From: Trinickia fusca
GTDB lineage: Bacteria > Pseudomonadota > Gammaproteobacteria > Burkholderiales > Burkholderiaceae
Length of the DNA: 64,000 bases
Direction of reading: 5' to 3'
Assembly: GCF_003628145.1 (NCBI RefSeq)
Contig: NZ_RBZV01000001.1
Location: 1,021,906 to 1,085,905, forward strand
The notes beneath the pieces were generated by a model. The model did not search any database. It was not told where the DNA came from and was given only the letters and a program-made list of their open reading frames with translations. Positions within the stretch are counted from its first letter, which is position 1; each line of letters begins with the position of its first letter. Both the position numbers and the translations under genes were made by a program. Shown piece after piece: positions 60,738-64,000 of this stretch.

Positions 60738-61232
60738 TCAGCCCGCTTTGCAGATCCCGTAGTGCGTTCCTTCGGCGTCTGGCTGACGGGTCAGCTCGCA
60801 AACCAGCTTCAGTGGCCGGCCATCCAGTTCGTCATTCGGGTCGTACGAGAACTTGCTGTGCCTCCAGGCCATGTATTCGACACCTTGATAGCGGATGACG
60901 ATGGTCTGCGACATCACCGGCTGAGCTGGGATCAACCGAAGCAAGCCTGCCCCGCGCTCGATCGTCGGGAACCGGAACGCGCCGCTTTTATCGGTCACCG
61001 TTTGCTGCGTAGGATTCTTTTTCTCATTGTCCGACCACACGACTTTCTGGATAAGCTCGGCCCCCTCGACTGGCCTGCCGTCCTTCAACACGGTGCCGTG
61101 AACTTCGGAAAACAAAACGAGGCGACTGAACACGCCCATTGCGCTATCCCCCCAAGAAGCCGCCGATGACGTTAGCGCGAGCGCGCCCATCATCGCGATG
61201 ATCGAATGTCGTAATCCGATTCGCTGTCGCAC
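60738..61232 (-). CDS. Exported DUF6795-like protein
   Basis: A 164-residue protein with a signal peptide (residues ~10-27, MMGALALTSSAASWG) and a carboxypeptidase-regulatory-like beta domain: LFSEVHGTVLKDGRPVEGAEL followed by VTDKSGAFRFP. It resembles DUF6795 proteins, named by recollection. It starts 3 bases after the EamA stop, so the two are cotranscribed. Confidence 0.6.
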   Translation of the reverse strand: MRQRIGLRHSIIAMMGALALTSSAASWGDSAMGVFSRLVLFSEVHGTVLKDGRPVEGAELIQKVVWSDNEKKNPTQQTVTDKSGAFRFPTIERGAGLLRLIPAQPVMSQTIVIRYQGVEYMAWRHSKFSYDPNDELDGRPLKLVCELTRQPDAEGTHYGICKAG

Positions 61233-61235
61233 GGG

Positions 61236-62246
61236 TCAGCCCTCCCGTTGCGCCCAGATAATGCTTCCGGCAACCGCGAACAGCACCAGGAGCAAACTCG
61301 GATGCAAAGCCTCGTGCAAAATCGCCGAAGAAAGACCTACCCCGAAAACCGGGATAAGAAACAAGAACACCGAGACACGACTGGCACGGTTGTAGGCCAT
61401 CAACGCATTCCAGAACGCGAAGCTACAAGCCGAAACGCAAGCCAGGTAGATCAGCACCCAGAGCAGGCCCGGCGTCATCGCAATGCCTTTCAAGCCGCCG
61501 CCACACAGGCCGACTACCGTCAAAGCGACGCCCCCGATCAACATTTGCCATGCGGTCAATGGCAAGGGCATCCAGTCCGAAGTCGCGGCCTCACGATTCA
61601 TGACGTTCCCGAGCGCGGAAAAGAACATCGCCACCAGCAACGACGCTTCCCCCCATCCGAACCGCAAATCGCCCGATCCCTGACGTAGGAAATAAAGCGC
61701 CACCGCACCAAAACCCACCAACGCCGCACCGACCCTTCTCGTCGACAGCCGATCGTCGGGATGGCGCACATGTGCGATTCCGAGTTGGAAGAACGTTAGC
61801 GTTCCGGCTAGCAACGACGCGGAAATACCCGAGCTGGCCGCGATCCCAATATAGAAAAACACATATTGGAGAAACGTTTGGACACTCGCGATCCTCAAAC
61901 CGAAACGTGCCTGCCGATAAGTTCGCGGCCACGGGGTTCGTCCCGTCGCAACCGCCAACATACACAGCAGCAGACCCGCGAGCGCGAAACGCCAACCTGC
62001 AAAGACCAACTGCTGAAACACCGCGCCTCGTGAAATATGCCCTGCGGCATAGCCCATCTTGATGAACGGAAACGCGCTCCCCCAGAGCAAGGTGGCTGCG
62101 ACAGCCGCCATGCTTCGACCAAGGGGCTGCGACAAGATACGTCTCCATCGGTGACTGGCGAGTTCTGCCTCCGGGATGACCACTGCATTATGTGCCACCT
62201 CTCTAACCCCTTCTGACGGACTGCAATATTTCTGAACCTGCGTCAT
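61236..62246 (-). CDS. EamA/DMT-family transporter
   Basis: A 336-residue protein with a soluble N-terminus (about 40 residues) and ten hydrophobic segments in two EamA repeats. LLWGSAFPFIKMGY is the usual first-segment start, and the C-terminus holds FLFLIPVFGVGLSSAILHE. Substrate unknown; family members export amino acids or metabolites. Followed 3 bases later by the DUF6795-like gene. Confidence 0.88.
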   Translation of the reverse strand: MTQVQKYCSPSEGVREVAHNAVVIPEAELASHRWRRILSQPLGRSMAAVAATLLWGSAFPFIKMGYAAGHISRGAVFQQLVFAGWRFALAGLLLCMLAVATGRTPWPRTYRQARFGLRIASVQTFLQYVFFYIGIAASSGISASLLAGTLTFFQLGIAHVRHPDDRLSTRRVGAALVGFGAVALYFLRQGSGDLRFGWGEASLLVAMFFSALGNVMNREAATSDWMPLPLTAWQMLIGGVALTVVGLCGGGLKGIAMTPGLLWVLIYLACVSACSFAFWNALMAYNRASRVSVFLFLIPVFGVGLSSAILHEALHPSLLLVLFAVAGSIIWAQREG

Positions 62247-62299
62247 TGCTCAATGACACACACCGCATGCACTCCGCCACTAGCGGCGATCAATCACGC

Positions 62300-62325
62300 A
62301 AAAAACCGCCGTTGAATGGCGGTTT
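62300..62325 (-). terminator. Minus-strand terminator upstream of the EamA gene
   Basis: AAACCGCC / GGCGGTTT stem with a seven-base loop and six T on the minus strand. No minus-strand gene now ends just upstream of it, so it may be left over from a lost gene. Confidence 0.7.
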
Positions 62326-62689
62326 CGGCATCGATATTACCAGTCAATGCCCGTTCACCGCGGTGAACGCGAACGTCGCGGCATGAGGGAAGCAGCTGGC
62401 CGACCAAGTCAACCTCCCGTACGGCAGCCTCGTGCGAATTGGCGTGCGTTCGGGCGTCACCTCGCTGACAGGCGAGACAGCGGCGAAGCCATTTTCCGAG
62501 CGGCTCCCTGTCAGAACAGCTAGCTTAAATTTCTTCCTGCTGCCTCATAGACTTTTATTCAACTTGATTCGGCAAATCGTTCTGCATTTGTCGGCAGGGA
62601 GTGAGCATTCTTCCTGGAATTCAGGAAATTAATGCAATCAACGCAACAGCGCCCCCTAACCCATTAATATTGTTTGCGGAGATGAACTT
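62326..62689 (+). other. Gene-free region upstream of the orphan small gene
   Basis: No supported gene. Contains TTCCTG-5-CAGGAA (62611-62627), a 6-bp inverted repeat, and AT-rich TAATAT about 30 bases before the ATG of the small gene, a possible -10. Composition drops below that of the core genes. Confidence 0.4.
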
Positions 62690-62935
62690 ATGTCTAGCCA
62701 AAAGCAGTTCTACAACACCGTCATAGTTGGAAATGGAGTTCATATGCCCGCTGGCATGGGGACTCAAGTGCAGCAGACGCTCACGATCTTCGCCGTCGAT
62801 ACCGGGAAGCTCGAACGGAATACCGTTTACGATATCTCCGGCCTTGAAATTGGCAGCAACCAGCCGGTCAACTATCCGAGAGCCACCTTTACCAAGGCAA
62901 TCGCGCCGGCCATCGCCGAATTCACCATTCCCTGA
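62690..62935 (+). CDS. Orphan 81-residue protein
   Basis: An 81-residue protein I do not recognise. A good ribosome site (GGAG, eight bases before the ATG) supports it. It has no signal peptide, membrane segment or Cys; composition is balanced, with a Thr/Val-rich middle (QQTLTIFAVDTGKLE) that looks beta-structured. It stands alone in a decayed region, so it may be a fragment. Confidence 0.5.
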   Translation: MSSQKQFYNTVIVGNGVHMPAGMGTQVQQTLTIFAVDTGKLERNTVYDISGLEIGSNQPVNYPRATFTKAIAPAIAEFTIP

Positions 62936-63220
62936 GCCGGATCAGTAATCAGCAGCACCGCTTTTACCGGTGGCCCCACACCAGCCCGGCGACCGGACTG
63001 GGCTCCCGCGCATGCTGACAAGGCTTGGACCGAGTGTGCTCCAGCCGTCTCGGCCGCCGACGCGGTGAGCCCGCGTTTCACACCAAGTAGCGCTGCTACG
63101 CCGAGCAGAATCCCAACCTCCGCAATGTTCGACAGGTCCATTCGAAAGCGCCCGATTCCGGCGTTCAGAAAAGCGACGACGCGGCCATAGACACTGCGAA
63201 TCCCCTCAGCTTGCTTCGCT
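62936..63220. other. Region with no supported gene
   Basis: An antisense frame (62872-63243, minus) reads a hydrophobic stretch EVGILLGVAALLGVKRGL, but it overlaps the end of the small plus-strand gene and has no clear Shine-Dalgarno. I cannot call a gene here. Confidence 0.4.
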
Positions 63221-63223
63221 TGA

Positions 63224-63681
63224 TTCCCCCTGCCCGGCACCACGCTGAGCTATCGCATTGTCAGCGCGCCAAAGCATGGCGATCTGATCCTCAATAAGGA
63301 CGGCACGTATACCTACCGTCCCGACCACTGCTATGTGGGTGCGGACAGCTTCAGTTTCATCGCCAGCAACGGCCAAGCGGATTCCGCTATCGCCACGGCC
63401 ATGATCGATGTGAAGGCGTGCAATCACCGGCCACATGCGAAGGGTGGCGAGATCTGCGTCGCCCATAACGAATCGCAGCAGATCGATCTGATGAAGCAGG
63501 CATCGGACCCGGATGACGATCCCCTCACCCTGCATATCGTGCGTGGGCCTCGTCACGGCACGCTGACGTTGATTCGGAAGTCGTCGGAAACGGCTGGCGG
63601 AATGCCTCGATTGGACAACCCATGGCAGGCATCACCAATCTTGCCGAACAGAGCGGTTTGATCGTCAGGCGAGACGACTGA
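63224..63681 (+). pseudogene. Fragment of a cadherin-like / tandem-repeat surface protein
   Basis: The frame after a TGA at 63221 encodes parts of two repeats: SYRIVSAPKHGDLILNKDGTYTYRP ... ADSFSFIASNGQADSAIA (quoted in part) and SDPDDDPLTLHIVRGPRHGTLTL. These match the tandem cadherin/VCBS-type domains of large secreted adhesins. There is no start codon with a Shine-Dalgarno, and after about 63570 protein-like sequence continues in another frame (DSEVVGNGWRNASIGQPMAG) to a stop at 63681. It is a remnant, cut off just before the insertion sequence. Confidence 0.65.
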
Positions 63682-63686
63682 TCGTG

Positions 63687-64000
63687 TGGAGTTGCCCCTG
63701 TAATCCCGGACACAGCATCACACTAAGGTTGCTGAATCCATCGCGCGACGAAACGCTCGTGGCGAGCGATATTTCAACGCGCTATGGGGATGCTTCTCGT
63801 TGTAATGCTCGAAGGCGATGGCCAAGTTCCGCGCAGCAGTCGCGGCGTCCGGCTTGGGCATGAAGGCGACGTAATCGCGCTTCATCGTTTTCACGAAGCT
63901 CTCAGCCATCCCGTTACTTTGCGGGCTGCACACGGGCGTGGTCAATGGCTTCAGGCCGATATCCACGGCGAACCGGCGCGTCTCGTCGGCCGTGTAGCCC
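63687..64000 (-). mobile_element. End of an IS2-group (IS3 family) insertion sequence, truncated by the window
   Basis: The boundary is set at TGGAGTTGCCCCTGTAATCC (63687 onward), which closely matches the terminal repeat of IS2 as I recall it (TGGATTTGCCCC...). The transposase gene reads into it from the right. IS2 makes 5-bp target duplications; the adjoining TCGTG (63682-63686) is the candidate, checkable only with the other end. Confidence 0.8.
63718..63999 (-). CDS. IS2-group transposase OrfB, C-terminal part
   Basis: Ninety-three residues of an rve-type integrase core, open to the window edge. [18 protein letters not shown] holds the last catalytic Glu of the DDE triad (AES), and [20 protein letters not shown] is the family end. 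Resembles IS2 OrfB. The frame continues beyond the window. Confidence 0.88.
   Translation of the reverse strand, partial: GYTADETRRFAVDIGLKPLTTPVCSPQSNGMAESFVKTMKRDYVAFMPKPDAATAARNLAIAFEHYNEKHPHSALKYRSPRAFRRAMDSATLV

Noticed and set aside
60738..62246. DMT transporter plus small exported protein as a toxin export-immunity pair
   Set aside because: Nothing in either sequence points to a toxin or immunity role; adjacency alone is not enough.
62872..63243. Minus-strand 123-codon frame with a hydrophobic segment
   Set aside because: Overlaps the small plus-strand gene, lacks a ribosome site and matches no family I know; kept only as a note.

Overview
The window is chromosomal DNA from a betaproteobacterium of the Burkholderiaceae (Burkholderia / Paraburkholderia / Trinickia group). 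This is inferred from the high GC content, the strong third-position GC bias that produces many long antisense reading frames, and the gene order glnD - pseudouridine synthase - def - ligA - zipA - smc - dapC - dapD - arsC-like - dapE - prmB. Most genes are core housekeeping genes. I recognise families from sequence motifs; no database search was possible.

Layout. 1-17 kb: nitrogen control (glnD 3' part), an RluB/RluF-type rRNA pseudouridine synthase with a 15-copy 12-residue repeat, peptide deformylase, NAD-dependent ligase, ZipA-like protein and Smc on the minus strand, then the succinylase branch of lysine/diaminopimelate synthesis, PrmB and a lysoplasmalogenase-like membrane protein. 17-23.4 kb: cardiolipin synthase, then a compact four-gene archaic (Csu-like) chaperone-usher fimbrial operon behind an AT-rich upstream region and ended by a clear terminator. 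23.4-36.3 kb: glutathione peroxidase, a YheS-type ABC-F ATPase, a CoA-transferase, radA-alr, lplT, thiD, and an overlapping minus-strand set tsaB-rimI-udg-DUF1853. Between the CoA-transferase and radA lies a candidate ~95-nt small RNA with its own promoter and terminator. 36.3-44.8 kb: acyl-CoA-binding protein, RhlE helicase, and the glyoxylate shunt genes aceA and aceB separated by a universal stress protein, a LysR regulator and a divergent haloacid dehalogenase. 44.8-51 kb: AraC regulator, acetyltransferase, a duplicated tRNA-Asp/tRNA-Glu pair, tRNA-Ala, gltX, a patatin-like lipoprotein and an NlpC/P60 peptidase. 51-60.5 kb: a yejABEF peptide ABC importer, fabI, a His-rich exported protein, and a divergent FtrA-like regulator and nitrilase-family amidase. 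60.5-64 kb: an accessory, partly decayed zone with an unrecognised small ORF, an exported DUF6795-like protein, a DMT exporter, an orphan 81-aa gene, a broken cadherin-like repeat fragment and the end of an IS2-group insertion sequence running off the window.

How the genes work together: dapC/dapD/dapE give meso-diaminopimelate and lysine; aceA and aceB carry carbon through the glyoxylate shunt; gltX sits beside the tRNA-Glu genes it charges; the fimbrial operon encodes a complete minimal secretion and assembly set (subunit, chaperone, usher, two-domain tip candidate). The best candidates for new biology are the small RNA at 27345-27440, the minimal fimbrial operon with its dyad, and the repeat-bearing RNA-modifying enzyme. 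The distal 3.5 kb looks like a recombination scar, not a working system.
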